Counted from the first letter of the stretch, positions 16,984 through 26,406 are shown. The stretch is DNA of 35,970 nucleotides from an uncultured Clostridia bacterium (GCA_937893125.1 CALBHW010000024.1:1-35970); one strand, 5' to 3'. Made by a program: numbers and translations. Notes: generated by a model not told the origin, from the sequence alone.

Positions 16984-17004
16984 AACTACTAAATATTGTA
17001 TAAT
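16976..17004 (+). promoter_or_regulatory. Putative promoter of the membrane protein at 17050
   Basis: Consensus TATAAT (16999-17004) with a weak -35, TTTGGG (16976-16981), at 17 bp. Confidence 0.45.
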
Positions 17005-17049
17005 AGTTATTATAAAAAAGAAAAAAAATTAAAAGGAGACGAAGGAAAA

Positions 17050-17757
17050 ATGTTTAATTTGATTTCGGTAGGTTGTTTCGTGTTAATGATAGGGCTAAGC
17101 GTGTTGCTTCAAAAATGTTCTAAGAAAGAACTTATTATGAGAATTGTAAGCGTTTTACTCTTTGTTTGGAAATTTTCCTACATCTTGTACCAAAATATAA
17201 TAGGAATTGTGTCTATCCCAATTGAAATTAGTACAATTTCGTATTTTATTATGTTTGCAACTCTTATTTTTAGAATAAAGGGAATGTATTGTGTGAGTTC
17301 GCTACTAGGAATACTTGCTGGAGTTGTTTTTTTTGGCTTTTATATGGTCGCGGGATTTACTCTTCAAAATGTTTTTACTTTAAAAGCCTATTTAACAGGA
17401 TGCTTGTTCCACGGATATTTGCTTGTTTCGGGGTTGTATCTTTTTAAAAATTACAAATTTGATAAAAAAGAACAACCTAAAATATGGATAACAACACTTG
17501 CAATAATTTGTTGGAGTCTCGTGTTTTATGGCTTTGTTGGAGAAGGTATAACTTTCATCTACTACATTGTCAAACCTGAATTTTTGCTGGTGTTTAAAAA
17601 TATGTCACTTAACGCGCTTGTACTTATCGTTTATTACTGCTTGCTTGTTTCGGCGTACTATGGGGTAATAAAAGGATTTTTTGCGCTAAACAATAAAGTA
17701 AAGAAAACTGTTGCAGAAACTTACGAAGTGGAAATTAAAACAAGTTGTTTATATTAA
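17050..17757 (+). CDS. Multi-pass membrane protein (possibly YwaF-like)
   Basis: A 235-aa integral membrane protein with about seven hydrophobic segments and short polar loops. PIEISTISYFIMF (about 57-69) and a conserved-looking HGYLLVSGLYLF (about 123-134) resemble the YwaF/TIGR02206 family, in which a P-x-E/H-x-C/S helix and an H-G/H helix are typical; the match is by eye and weak. Two ribosome-site-like sequences (AAAGGAG and AAGGA) precede the ATG at 17050, and an in-frame ATG at 16996 overlaps the promoter, so it is rejected. Its 3' end overlaps the convergent DUF4363 gene by 23 bp. Confidence 0.65.
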   Translation: MFNLISVGCFVLMIGLSVLLQKCSKKELIMRIVSVLLFVWKFSYILYQNIIGIVSIPIEISTISYFIMFATLIFRIKGMYCVSSLLGILAGVVFFGFYMVAGFTLQNVFTLKAYLTGCLFHGYLLVSGLYLFKNYKFDKKEQPKIWITTLAIICWSLVFYGFVGEGITFIYYIVKPEFLLVFKNMSLNALVLIVYYCLLVSAYYGVIKGFFALNNKVKKTVAETYEVEIKTSCLY

Positions 17758-18127
17758 AGCCCATAAAAAAGTGCAAAAAATCGCCATATGACATAATAAT
17801 AGAGATGTTGTCAATGGCAAGGGAATAGTCGTTGTTTTCAATAGCATATTTAAGGCGCGCCATACCCTCGTCAACATTTCTAATTTTGTCATAGTTTGTT
17901 AGGTAACACAATTTATGCTTTTCGACTTCCCAAAAATCGTCTAAATTGTCATATTCTTTCTTGACATTTGACACGCTGATATTTGATTTGTTAGCAAGAA
18001 ATTGTGCGTATAATTTTTTTGAATTATCGTTTAAACCGCTTGAAACCCGACCCACTGCGAGTTCTTCAAGGACACAAATGAGTGCTATAATAGCAATAAT
18101 TACAATAACGGATATTGTCCTTTTCAC
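17735..18127 (-). CDS. DUF4363 family protein
   Basis: A 130-aa protein with one N-terminal transmembrane helix (ISVIVIIAIIALICVLEE) and a helical extracytoplasmic domain containing the FWEVEKHKLCYLTNYDKIRNVDEGMA region typical of DUF4363. Starts at GTG, overlapping the upstream DUF421 gene as GTGA, with GGAGG about 10 nt upstream, so translation is coupled. DUF421-DUF4363 pairs are common in endospore-forming Firmicutes; the biochemical role is unknown. The last 23 bp overlap the convergent gene at 17050. Confidence 0.75.
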   Translation of the reverse strand: MKRTISVIVIIAIIALICVLEELAVGRVSSGLNDNSKKLYAQFLANKSNISVSNVKKEYDNLDDFWEVEKHKLCYLTNYDKIRNVDEGMARLKYAIENNDYSLAIDNISIIMSYGDFLHFFMGFNINNLF

Positions 18128-18861
18128 TTGTTTTTAACCTCCACTTGAAAGGATTGGCATTGTTTGTTCTTTTCTTGAAAAAAGCCTTGACCGAGCGAAT
18201 TTATGGTAAAAATTAAAACATCTTTTAGATTTTTAACTTTTTGTTTAGAAAGAACATTGTCAATAAATGTTTTGTCCAAGTTGAATGTTTTTAAATTTTC
18301 GTCAATAATTTTGCCGTCGTTTATGAGAACAACATTCAAAACGCTTTCGTCGACATCAACTTTCATATCGTCATTGGTTACAGGGCTAGCGCCAGACTTT
18401 AAAAGAACACTAATGTTGCCGTTAGTTTCGACAATTGCGTATGCAACAGTGCTTAAATCAAAACAATTTGCAACACGGAGCCCTTCGGTTAAGTCGTTTA
18501 TGGTCATATTGAGGCTTTTAAGTGCTTCGTAATTTATTCCTTTTTCATCAATCACTATTACGGGTTTGCCGTTAAGAATTTTCCTAACGAGAACACTTTT
18601 TCTGTTCGCCCAAGTGAAAAAATGGTGCAAAACGACGAGTGTTAAAAGTGGAACAATACCAAAAACAATTGGAATAGACACATCTGACATTGGAATGCAC
18701 GCAAGGTCGGCAATGATTAGTGTGACAACGAGCTCGAAAGGCTGCATATCGCCAATTTGTCTCTTTCCCATAAGTCGGACTGCGACGAGAACAATACAAA
18801 ATATAATAATAGACCTTAAAACTAATGTTAACATAAATATGTTATTGCCAATTTTGCGCAT
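18124..18861 (-). CDS. DUF421 / YetF-family membrane protein
   Basis: A 245-aa protein. Three N-terminal transmembrane helices contain the family signature RLMGKRQIGDMQPFELVV (about 25-42), followed by a cytoplasmic alpha/beta domain (about 85-200, VLVRKILNGKPVIVIDEKG onward) and a poorly conserved tail. YetF/YdfS-type proteins of Bacillus belong to this family and are found in spore membranes. The ATG at 18861 has no Shine-Dalgarno; an in-frame ATG at 18834 is also possible. It is coupled to the downstream DUF4363 gene by a 4-nt overlap. Confidence 0.85.
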   Translation of the reverse strand: MRKIGNNIFMLTLVLRSIIIFCIVLVAVRLMGKRQIGDMQPFELVVTLIIADLACIPMSDVSIPIVFGIVPLLTLVVLHHFFTWANRKSVLVRKILNGKPVIVIDEKGINYEALKSLNMTINDLTEGLRVANCFDLSTVAYAIVETNGNISVLLKSGASPVTNDDMKVDVDESVLNVVLINDGKIIDENLKTFNLDKTFIDNVLSKQKVKNLKDVLIFTINSLGQGFFQEKNKQCQSFQVEVKNK

Positions 18862-18886
18862 TTTATGCGAAAAGGCAGATAAAAAT

Positions 18887-18948
18887 AAAGCAAGTTAAGA
18901 TTGAAGAGTCTTTCACGGGATTTTCTTTAAAATTGGCTTGCTTTTTTG
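18887..18948. terminator. Possible bidirectional terminator
   Basis: AAAGCAAG (18887-18894) and CTTGCTTT (18937-18944) form an 8-bp stem with T-rich sequence outside on both strands. The loop is large (42 nt). It could end the spoVB transcript (-), which finishes at 19019. Confidence 0.4.
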
Positions 18949-19018
18949 TTTTGTATCAAACTTTTGATTTGATTTTTACTTAAAGTGGGCGTGAAAATTA
19001 AAAAATCTTTGTATAACA

Positions 19019-20542
19019 CTACTTTATGTTTAAAATTTTGTTTTTTCCTTTTTGTTTTTTGTTGATTTTTAAAAAAGACAAATCATACATATCGAAAATC
19101 AAACAAAACGCGAGATAAAAAGTCGTTCCTAAAATGCAAGAGATCGCAAGCGAGAAGAAAAGTGGAATCCGTGAGTAAACCAGCATAAAAGTCCATTTTG
19201 AGATAAACATACTTGGTAAGCTGGAAATTATAGCGCACAAAAGATATTTTATGTTGAAAAAGTTTGAACCAAGTTTTTTGCCAAGCATAAGTATGTTTAA
19301 GATGCTCGCGACGCCTAGGCAAAGGGCCATCCCCCAAACAAGAGACAAAACGCCAAGGTAGGCTGTAAAAAAGACAATACAAATGATTAAAAGGATTGCG
19401 CCGATTAGGTAGTTTATAAAGCTTCGTGTTTCGAGATTGAGTGCGTTTAGACAAGAAGTTGTTACGCCACTTAAACAGATTGGGACAATGAGAAAGCACG
19501 AATAACTTAAATAGTAGCCCGAGTCAAGATTGTTATAAAAGAAGAGTCCGATAGGGCTTCCGAGCGCAAAAAAGAGCGGAATGAAGATAAAAGAGACAAA
19601 AATAGCAAATTTTATGGAAAAATTGACCTTATTCTTTACTTCATCAAAGTTTTGAGTATACACTGCGGATGAAAGTTCTGGAATTATTGTCATTGAAAGC
19701 GAGCTAATGAGTGTTGACGGGATATAAAGAAGAGGAAAAGTCATTCCTAGTGCGACGCCAAAAATTGCGAGAGCCTGTTCGTTTGTGTAACCGATTGAGA
19801 CGAGTTTGTATGGAATAATTATTGAAATCATTGGCATAAGAAGGCTTGAAACAACTCGAACAAGTGTTATCGGAAGAGATGTTTTTATTGTGGATTTGTA
19901 GTAACCTTTTGGATTGGCAAATCTTCCACCTGATTTCCTAAACAGAACAAAAACAACAACGCTAGATAAAACGCAAGAAAAGACATAAGCAATGCTTGCC
20001 AAGAAAACCTTTTCAAGCGAAAAACTAAGAACGCCCAAAAATAAAACGGTCAAAACTGTTCTTATTACTTGCTCGATAAATTCCGTAAGAGATACGAAGA
20101 AATATTTTTTATGTCCCCAAAGATTGCCACGTAACATTGAATAAATACTTGAAAATACAAGAGAAGGGAGCAATATAAAGAGAATAACAAGACATCTGGT
20201 GTCTGTAAAAAGAGTTGAAAAAAGTTTGTTAAAAAAAAGAACAACTAAGCAAATTATGATTGAAGTTACAACGCCTAAAATTAAGGATGCAGTAATAGTT
20301 CCAAACTCGCTCTTTTTGTCATTTTTTTCGGTAAAAATGGCGGTCTGCTTGCTAACAACGAGTGGAAGCCCGCTAGAAATAAATGTTTCTAAAACCATAA
20401 AAATGGAAAATGAAATTTGATAGACTCCAAGCCCTTCTGCGCCAACGAGACGCGACAAAAATATCCTAAAAAAGAAGCCCAAAAAGCGTGTCAAAACGGA
20501 AAAGGATGTAAGAACCATAAGTGCTTTTGCGAGTTTTTTCAA
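19019..20542 (-). CDS. spoVB: SpoVB-like lipid flippase (MOP/PST superfamily)
   Basis: A 507-aa polytopic membrane protein with about fourteen hydrophobic segments. The N-terminus (TSFSVLTRFLGFFFRIFLSR, then LVGAEGLGVYQISFSIF and SSGLPLVVSK) is characteristic of SpoVB and its paralogues, which flip lipid-linked precursors for spore cortex or cell-wall peptidoglycan. Translation starts at TTG with AGAGGTGA 4 nt upstream. It is divergent from a LysM protein. Family membership is clear; whether it is the sporulation-specific flippase or a polysaccharide exporter cannot be decided here. Confidence 0.85.
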   Translation of the reverse strand: MKKLAKALMVLTSFSVLTRFLGFFFRIFLSRLVGAEGLGVYQISFSIFMVLETFISSGLPLVVSKQTAIFTEKNDKKSEFGTITASLILGVVTSIIICLVVLFFNKLFSTLFTDTRCLVILFILLPSLVFSSIYSMLRGNLWGHKKYFFVSLTEFIEQVIRTVLTVLFLGVLSFSLEKVFLASIAYVFSCVLSSVVVFVLFRKSGGRFANPKGYYKSTIKTSLPITLVRVVSSLLMPMISIIIPYKLVSIGYTNEQALAIFGVALGMTFPLLYIPSTLISSLSMTIIPELSSAVYTQNFDEVKNKVNFSIKFAIFVSFIFIPLFFALGSPIGLFFYNNLDSGYYLSYSCFLIVPICLSGVTTSCLNALNLETRSFINYLIGAILLIICIVFFTAYLGVLSLVWGMALCLGVASILNILMLGKKLGSNFFNIKYLLCAIISSLPSMFISKWTFMLVYSRIPLFFSLAISCILGTTFYLAFCLIFDMYDLSFLKINKKQKGKNKILNIK

Positions 20543-20625
20543 ATTTTCACCTCTTTTTATTGTGAAACATTCTTACACAAATGTGCATATATATACTTAT
20601 GGCATAATTTTTCTTTTTACGACAA

Positions 20626-20645
20626 AAAATGATAAAAATCATTTT
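20626..20645. promoter_or_regulatory. Perfect palindrome in a divergent intergenic region
   Basis: AAAATGAT-AAAA-ATCATTTT, 8-bp arms, midway between the divergent spoVB and LysM genes. It could be an operator; it is AT-rich enough for chance to matter. Confidence 0.35.
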
Positions 20646-20699
20646 CGGCGACTTTAGTATTGATAAAAATTGCGGGAGATATGTTTTTGAAGGGGAAAT

Positions 20700-20990
20700 A
20701 TGGAACAAATTAAAAATTTGAATTATCAAGTGTTTCTAATTAAAAATGAAAAAACGTTAAAGGAGTTTTGTAGAGAATATCAACTTAATGAGAATTTTTG
20801 TGTTGCAGAAAGTGACAATTTAAAGGTCGGAGATAGGGTGTTTGCTTTAAATTTAAACAAAAAAATACATATTGTATTACCACTTGAAAATTTGGATGGT
20901 ATCGCAAAAAAATATGGTGTTAGTGTTGATTATATCAAATCAACCAACAAAATAGATAAAATCTTTATTGGTCAACAACTTTTTATTTGA
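20700..20990 (+). CDS. Small LysM-domain protein
   Basis: A 96-aa protein. The C-terminal half (PLENLDGIAKKYGVSVDY, then KIDKIFIGQQLFI) is a LysM domain, which binds N-acetylglucosamine-containing glycans. The N-terminal half (VFLIKNEKTLKEFCREYQL to KVGDRVFALN) looks like a second, degenerate LysM. There is no signal peptide, as in the LysM spore-morphogenesis proteins (SpoVID/SafA type) that act in the mother cell; that role is inference. A GAAGGGGA ribosome site precedes the ATG and a terminator follows. Confidence 0.75.
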   Translation: MEQIKNLNYQVFLIKNEKTLKEFCREYQLNENFCVAESDNLKVGDRVFALNLNKKIHIVLPLENLDGIAKKYGVSVDYIKSTNKIDKIFIGQQLFI

Positions 20991-21000
20991 TTGTAAAAAG

Positions 21001-21030
21001 AAATGCTATTTTATATAAAAGCATTTTTTT
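21001..21030 (+). terminator. Terminator of the LysM gene
   Basis: Stem AAATGCT (21001-21007) / AGCATTT (21020-21026) continuing into T7. Confidence 0.8.
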
Positions 21031-21384
21031 GTTTATAAAATTTTAAATGAAGTCTTTAAAATAATCATAAAATGTATAATTTCTACGCCTAGGACAAAAA
21101 GTGAGATTTTATTTTATCTTTTTTAAGCCTAAAATAGGAAACTGTTTAATTACAAAAAGTTACTTAATATAGTTGCAAAAATTGGTTAAAAAATATATAC
21201 TTAAAAAGTAATTATAGTAAAATTGTTTGGAAGTAGGTCTTTATATAGAAAGAATTTTACGAGGTTAACTTTTTTTTAAAATAGTGCGCGTGCTAAATTG
21301 GGCTTTAAAAAGCTTATTTATACAAATTTCTTTCTAAATTGAAAATCTAAGCCTTTCCACATTTATACATACTAGGGGGATAAA
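21031..21384. other. AT-rich intergenic before the GNAT gene
   Basis: No gene or recognised riboswitch. Several -10-like sequences occur (for example TAAAAT near 21218) but none has a convincing -35. The region from about 21283 contains a short GC-rich patch, GTGCGCGTGC. Confidence 0.4.
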
Positions 21385-22509
21385 ATGGTTGAAATTAAAG
21401 AAGTTGTGACAAAGGGCGATATAAAAAAATTTGTCAATTATCCACACAAATTGTATAAGGACAACCCTCACTTTGTTCCTTTTTTGAATATCGACGAAAA
21501 GAATAAGTTTAACCAAAAGAAAAATGAGTCTTATGACGATTGCGACACAAAGTGCTTTCTTGCATATAAAGACGGAAAAGTTGTCGGACGAATTGCGGGA
21601 ATTATTCAACGCCTTTATAATGAAAAAACTGGGGAAAAAAGAGTCCGTTTTTCGAGATTTGACTGCATAAACGATGAAGAAGTTTCAAATGCACTTTTTA
21701 AGGCTGTTGAAGACTGGGCAAAAGGAATGGGGATGGAAATAATCCATGGCCCTATGGGCTATAATGACCTTGATAGGGAAGGCTTGCTTATTGAGGGGTT
21801 CGACCATATGTCAACTTTCGAAGAGCAATATAACTATCCATATTATGCTGACCTTATTGAAAAATATGGTTTTCAAAAGGAAGTCGATTGGGTCGAGTAC
21901 CGCATTTTTGCGCCAAAGGAAACAAACGAGCGCATAGATAGGGTCGCGAGAGTGGTTGAAAGGCGCTATCAAGTCAAACTTTACAAACCAAAAAGTGTAA
22001 AAGAATTTATTAAGAGATACAAAGACGATTTCTTTGAAGTGCTTGACGAAGCGTATTCAAATCTTTATGGCGTTGTTCCATTTTCGGATAAGATGAAAGA
22101 CTCTCTTATTTCGCAATTTGGACTAATTCTAAATAAGGATTTCTTGGTCGGCGTAGTTGATAAGAATGATAAGCTCATTGCATTCGGGCTTGCGTTCCCA
22201 TCTCTTTCGGAATCGGTTAATAAAAGCAAGGGGAAGTTGCTCCCATTTGGAATTTTTAGAATTTTAAGCCAAATAAAATCACCTAAAAGCATTGACCTTG
22301 GACTTATTGCAATTAGACCTGAATATCAAAATAAGGGCATAAATACATTGATTTTGTCCTACCTAATTGAGGGAATGATTGAACATAACATCGAATATGC
22401 GGAGACAAATTTGATGCTTGAATATAATAACAGAATTCAATCGCAATGGGAGGTCTTTGACCACATACAACATAAGCGTAGAAGAAGTTATTATAAAAAT
22501 ATTAAATAA
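21385..22509 (+). CDS. GNAT-fold N-acyltransferase-like protein (YghO-like)
   Basis: A 374-aa protein. Residues 1-190 include a GNAT-like strand/helix pattern (CFLAYKDGKVVGRIAGII) and the conserved block GPMGYNDLDREGLLIEGFD (about 121-139). The C-terminal half has the acetyl-CoA pyrophosphate loop motif as IRPEYQNKGIN (about 310-320), followed by LEYNNRIQSQWEVF. This two-part layout is typical of a widespread, uncharacterised GNAT family including E. coli YghO. The substrate is unknown. GGGGGA lies 5 nt before the ATG, and a terminator follows. Monocistronic. Confidence 0.75.
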   Translation: MVEIKEVVTKGDIKKFVNYPHKLYKDNPHFVPFLNIDEKNKFNQKKNESYDDCDTKCFLAYKDGKVVGRIAGIIQRLYNEKTGEKRVRFSRFDCINDEEVSNALFKAVEDWAKGMGMEIIHGPMGYNDLDREGLLIEGFDHMSTFEEQYNYPYYADLIEKYGFQKEVDWVEYRIFAPKETNERIDRVARVVERRYQVKLYKPKSVKEFIKRYKDDFFEVLDEAYSNLYGVVPFSDKMKDSLISQFGLILNKDFLVGVVDKNDKLIAFGLAFPSLSESVNKSKGKLLPFGIFRILSQIKSPKSIDLGLIAIRPEYQNKGINTLILSYLIEGMIEHNIEYAETNLMLEYNNRIQSQWEVFDHIQHKRRRSYYKNIK

Positions 22510-22532
22510 TTTTTTAACTATTTTATTCGTAT

Positions 22533-22561
22533 AAAAAATCGCGTAAAAACACGATTTTTTT
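22533..22561 (+). terminator. Terminator of the GNAT gene
   Basis: Stem AAAAAATCG / CGATTTTTT with one inner mismatch around an A-rich loop, ending in a T tract. Confidence 0.8.
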
Positions 22562-22752
22562 GTGTTTGTAAGAAACTTTTAGGCATTTCTCTATTTCTTC
22601 AAATCAATTCTTTTTTATGCAGGCATGCGTCTATTGTGAATATAAATACTATTAAGTAAATAGTCGTGAGTAAATTCTTTGGCTTAAATAAACAATTAGA
22701 TTGATTGTATACAGTTGTTAATATATTTTGATGTTTTTTTGACAAAATTTAT

Positions 22753-22785
22753 AAAAAAAAGGCATATCATTTACGATATGCCTTT
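22753..22785 (-). terminator. Terminator of the 1058-aa surface protein
   Basis: An 11-bp perfect stem AAAGGCATATC / GATATGCCTTT (22758-22785), followed on the minus strand by T8. It sits 6 bp beyond the stop codon. Confidence 0.9.
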
Positions 22786-22790
22786 AATAA

Positions 22791-25700
22791 CTAATTAAAT
22801 TTTTGAAGTTTTTTCTTCTTTTTCTTTTCAATCTTTTGCTCTTCTTCTTGGACATCTTCAACCGATGTTGTTAAGTTAAGTTCAAGGTTCTTTTGTTCAA
22901 GTTCTTTTTTACTCTTATTGATTTCTTTTTTCTCCATAGTTCTTGTGTTTACTGGGTCGTTAAGGTAGGTAACTGCGGATTTTAGATAATCAATTCTTTC
23001 AATCAAAGAGTTTGCTTTTTTCGTATAACTTGCATACATTTTTTGGTCGACAGTATCATTGTCTTTTGTTTTTTCTTCGTATTCCGCTTTTAATTCGTCA
23101 TATTGTTTTTGCAAATCATCGATTTCAGCATTGAGTTTAGTAAGATTTTCATCTTTTTGTGCTTTAACATTTTTCTTGATTAAATCTTCGTCAACTTGGT
23201 CTTTTTCTTTGTCGTATTTCTTTTTGTCAACTTTGACTTCTTTTTTCTTTTTAGGGATTCTTCTAATTGAATAACCAATAATAGCTAAAATCAATGAAAT
23301 AACAAGTAAGATTGAAGAAATAAGTAGCCAAACATTGATGTCTGCGCTCTCAGTTTTTACATCGTCGCTGTCATTTGTATCATCATCAGTTGTTGACTCA
23401 ATGACTTCGGAAACAATCGTTGTGTCTGTTGAACTTGCAGGGTAGTCTGATTTGTTAATTTCTTGAACTGTTAAGTCGTCGAAATACGCATCGCCATAAA
23501 CTGGGTTTTCAGCTGTTCCGACTCCAAGACAAATTTTAACATTTTGCGTGCTTCTTGCGAGAACATAAATAGAGTATTTAACCCAACCTTTATTTTCAAG
23601 GGTGTTTGTGTTAATATTTACGAATTTATTAGCATTTTCGTCATTTTCAATTACATTTTTGTCATTGTCAAGAGTTGCGATTTCGATGTTAGCACCATAG
23701 GTTCCCGAGTTGTTTACACTATCAAAATCGGTTTTAACCCAAACTGAAAATTCATAATACTTGCCTTCGGTTAGGGTATAGGTGTAGTCTGAAATAAGTG
23801 TTTGATATGTTGCTGGGGCATTGGTTATTTTTAGTATATATTGGTCGGACGCTTCTGGTCTTGTTTCAACATTTTGGACATATGAGAACTTGTAATTTGT
23901 TGTTTGTTTTTTGTGCCCACTAAATCCTGTTTTATTTTCGAAGCTATTTGTTGTCATGTTGACAAAAATTGTTCCGTCCGCGTTTAATACGTTATTTTCT
24001 GGCTTATCTTTTATTGAGGTGTCGACATCAACATTATCAAAGAAAACAAAGTCACTATTTCCGTATGAGCCAAGTTGAAGTTCAAGTTTTTGTTCGGTAA
24101 TTCCATTATAAACATAGATATTAAATCTCTTCCAGCCGTTTGTTAGGGAAGATGAAGAAGTTGAGATGTTTTCGATACTGCCAAGCAAATTGCTGTTTCC
24201 ATCAACGAGTCTAAGGAAGGCAATTCCGTCAACCGCCTTAACACTTACGCTGATTTTTGTGTAAGAAGATGATGATAAGGTGTTTGCACTTAAAGTCATT
24301 GAAGAACTTTTGTAGTAAACTTCGTCGTTAGACGCGTTTCTTAACATAAGGACATTTTCATAATAGTTGTGCGCGTTGTTAGTAAGTTCAGAGAAATACG
24401 CCTTGTCAAAACCTGGATTTGTTGGGTAGCCGTAAGATGCTCTGTCCGTATTAAAAACTTCTGGGTCAAGTCTTATAATACCGCTTTTCACGCTGTTATC
24501 GCCAACAAGTGTCCAATTGGAAGGCGTTGCAGGGTAGATATCGCCGTTACTTTGTTCTTGAGAATCAATATTTACAAAATTGAATTCGCCGTTACTAAAA
24601 TTGCTGTCTTTTGTAAGACTTGAAGTGTAATCGAGTGCGTTTGTTGAACTATATTCGCTTGTCACAATAGGGAACAACTTAATGTCGTCAACGATTGCCC
24701 AGCCTTTTCCTTCGCCAAGGCTTATATCCATATAAACTTCTTTGTCGCCTTCTGCAGAACCTTTAATATAGAATGTTGCAAGTGAAAATTCGTTATAATT
24801 TGAAAGTTTATCAGAGTTTGTAAGGTTTGTTTGCTCCGCTTTATATGTGTCCGCGTCGTCTTTGTCGTAAATTTTAATGTTAAGGCCTGTTCCGCTAAGG
24901 TCGCCCGTTTTGTAGAGAACGGTTAATTTGTAAAGTCCAAATTGTTTAATTTTAAGCGTGTTATCTTCTTTTGTAGAAACCTTTTTAGTTTCGCTCTCAG
25001 TGTTTAAAAGAAGAAGGGAAGAGGTGTTGCCTGACGCATTGGTCATAGCGATATTAGTTGTATTGTTGTCAAAATTATCTTTAATAAGCTGGTTGATTGA
25101 TGCAGTTGGCAAAACATCAACAGTATTTGTGCCGTTTGTGTCTTTTCTTTCAAAACCATTTGAAAGTGCCGATTCAAAATCGCTATTGGTAAAACTTGTT
25201 AAAGTACTTCTTTTAAGGGAAGAAAGAACTTTGTTATAAATATCGTTTGTTGCTTGACTGAAAAGATTTTCATCGATTTCGGTTACTATAATATTATCAA
25301 AAAAGACCGCGCCAGTCGTCTTTCCTTCAACGTTAGAACTTGACCCATAGCGCAAAGTAAGAGACGCTTTTGCTGTTTCAAAATCGTCGGTTGCAACATA
25401 GAAATTATATGTTCTCCAATATGAAACGCCTTCAACCTCGGTGCTTATGTTGGTAAAATCGACTGTTTTGCTCCCAAAAGTGCCTGTGATACTGCCAAGA
25501 GCGCCTTCGTCAGTCTTAGCTAGGACGGAAATTTTATAAAAAGAAGCCTTTGACAAAGTGATTTCACTACTTTTTGCTTCCGCTTTACCCGCTGTTGACT
25601 TGGAGTAGAACATAAGAATATTGTAGTCTGTTCCACTTATGCTGTTGTCACGCGAAGGGTTGTCCGTCAAGCCATAGTTAAGACTTTTAAAAGAAGTCTC

Positions 25701-25967
25701 ATCAACTTTAATGACCCCTTTGTTAACATGTGCGTCGCCACTCACTGTCCATTTGTTGGCGGTGTAAGGAATACCTTTTGAGTTGCTTGTCGTACTTGTA
25801 AAGTCGCTATTGTCGAACTTTGTTGAACTGTCCTTGCTGTACGCAAAAGCAGGAGAAAGCCCCATATAAATCGACTTAAAAAGGGCGACTCCGCTAGAAA
25901 ATGCGAGTGCGAGCACAAGAGTTGTAGACAATAAAAATCTTTTTATAAAACTTGTTTTTTTCTTCAT
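22791..25967 (-). CDS. Large surface protein, four jelly-roll modules, cytoplasmic coiled coil
   Basis: A 1058-aa protein. Residues 1-45 are a signal sequence (KKKTSFIKRFLLSTTLVLAL core). Four modules of about 200 residues each end in an F-D-(N/D)-(I/V/L)-x-V strand: VFFDNIIV near 224, AIVDDIKLF near 425, VFFDNVDV near 644 and AYFDDLTV near 829. This is the usual last strand of carbohydrate-binding jelly-roll (CBM4/galactose-binding-like) domains. One transmembrane helix follows at about 880-902, then a basic patch RRIPKKKKEVK and about 150 residues of Lys/Glu-rich coiled coil in the cytosol. The start at 25967 has AAAGGAAC 5 nt upstream; an ATG at 25991 lacks one. No sortase signal. Probably binds glycans outside and a partner inside. 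Confidence 0.8.
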   Translation of the reverse strand: MKKKTSFIKRFLLSTTLVLALAFSSGVALFKSIYMGLSPAFAYSKDSSTKFDNSDFTSTTSNSKGIPYTANKWTVSGDAHVNKGVIKVDETSFKSLNYGLTDNPSRDNSISGTDYNILMFYSKSTAGKAEAKSSEITLSKASFYKISVLAKTDEGALGSITGTFGSKTVDFTNISTEVEGVSYWRTYNFYVATDDFETAKASLTLRYGSSSNVEGKTTGAVFFDNIIVTEIDENLFSQATNDIYNKVLSSLKRSTLTSFTNSDFESALSNGFERKDTNGTNTVDVLPTASINQLIKDNFDNNTTNIAMTNASGNTSSLLLLNTESETKKVSTKEDNTLKIKQFGLYKLTVLYKTGDLSGTGLNIKIYDKDDADTYKAEQTNLTNSDKLSNYNEFSLATFYIKGSAEGDKEVYMDISLGEGKGWAIVDDIKLFPIVTSEYSSTNALDYTSSLTKDSNFSNGEFNFVNIDSQEQSNGDIYPATPSNWTLVGDNSVKSGIIRLDPEVFNTDRASYGYPTNPGFDKAYFSELTNNAHNYYENVLMLRNASNDEVYYKSSSMTLSANTLSSSSYTKISVSVKAVDGIAFLRLVDGNSNLLGSIENISTSSSSLTNGWKRFNIYVYNGITEQKLELQLGSYGNSDFVFFDNVDVDTSIKDKPENNVLNADGTIFVNMTTNSFENKTGFSGHKKQTTNYKFSYVQNVETRPEASDQYILKITNAPATYQTLISDYTYTLTEGKYYEFSVWVKTDFDSVNNSGTYGANIEIATLDNDKNVIENDENANKFVNINTNTLENKGWVKYSIYVLARSTQNVKICLGVGTAENPVYGDAYFDDLTVQEINKSDYPASSTDTTIVSEVIESTTDDDTNDSDDVKTESADINVWLLISSILLVISLILAIIGYSIRRIPKKKKEVKVDKKKYDKEKDQVDEDLIKKNVKAQKDENLTKLNAEIDDLQKQYDELKAEYEEKTKDNDTVDQKMYASYTKKANSLIERIDYLKSAVTYLNDPVNTRTMEKKEINKSKKELEQKNLELNLTTSVEDVQEEEQKIEKKKKKKLQKFN

Positions 25968-26406
25968 TTTTAGTTCCTTTAATGTTTGCAAGAATAAAAG
26001 TGGTGAAATTTAGCCCTAAAACTGCCCAATTTTGTGCCAAAACGAATTTTTTTAAAAAAAGCTCAAAATTAGTGCTTGACTATCAAAAAATATTGTTTTT
26101 GAAGTCAAAACAGTTTTAAAACTAAATGTCAAAAACACTTAACTATTGCATTATATAATAATTCTTTTATAATTGCAATTAAATTTTACCTAAAAACGCG
26201 TTTTTTTATACATTATTATTACTTTATCTAGTAATTATATTAACCTATATATAGTCGAACTTTCGTTTTTTGTAAAAATTGATTAAAAAAATAGGGAGAA
26301 GTTTATTAAAAATGTTTTTATAACAAAAGTTAGTTTTAGTCGATTATGCAAATAAAAACTTTTGATTTTACAAATAAATGTCTTAAAAGTTACCCATAAT
26401 AAAAAT
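25968..26406. other. Divergent intergenic region, no gene seen
   Basis: 439 bp of AT-rich DNA between divergent genes. It must hold the promoter of the minus-strand surface protein and that of the TSUP pair. CATAAT at 26395-26400 ends 6 nt before the TSUP start codon. AGTCGA occurs twice (about 26252 and 26338). No RNA structure stands out. Confidence 0.4.
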
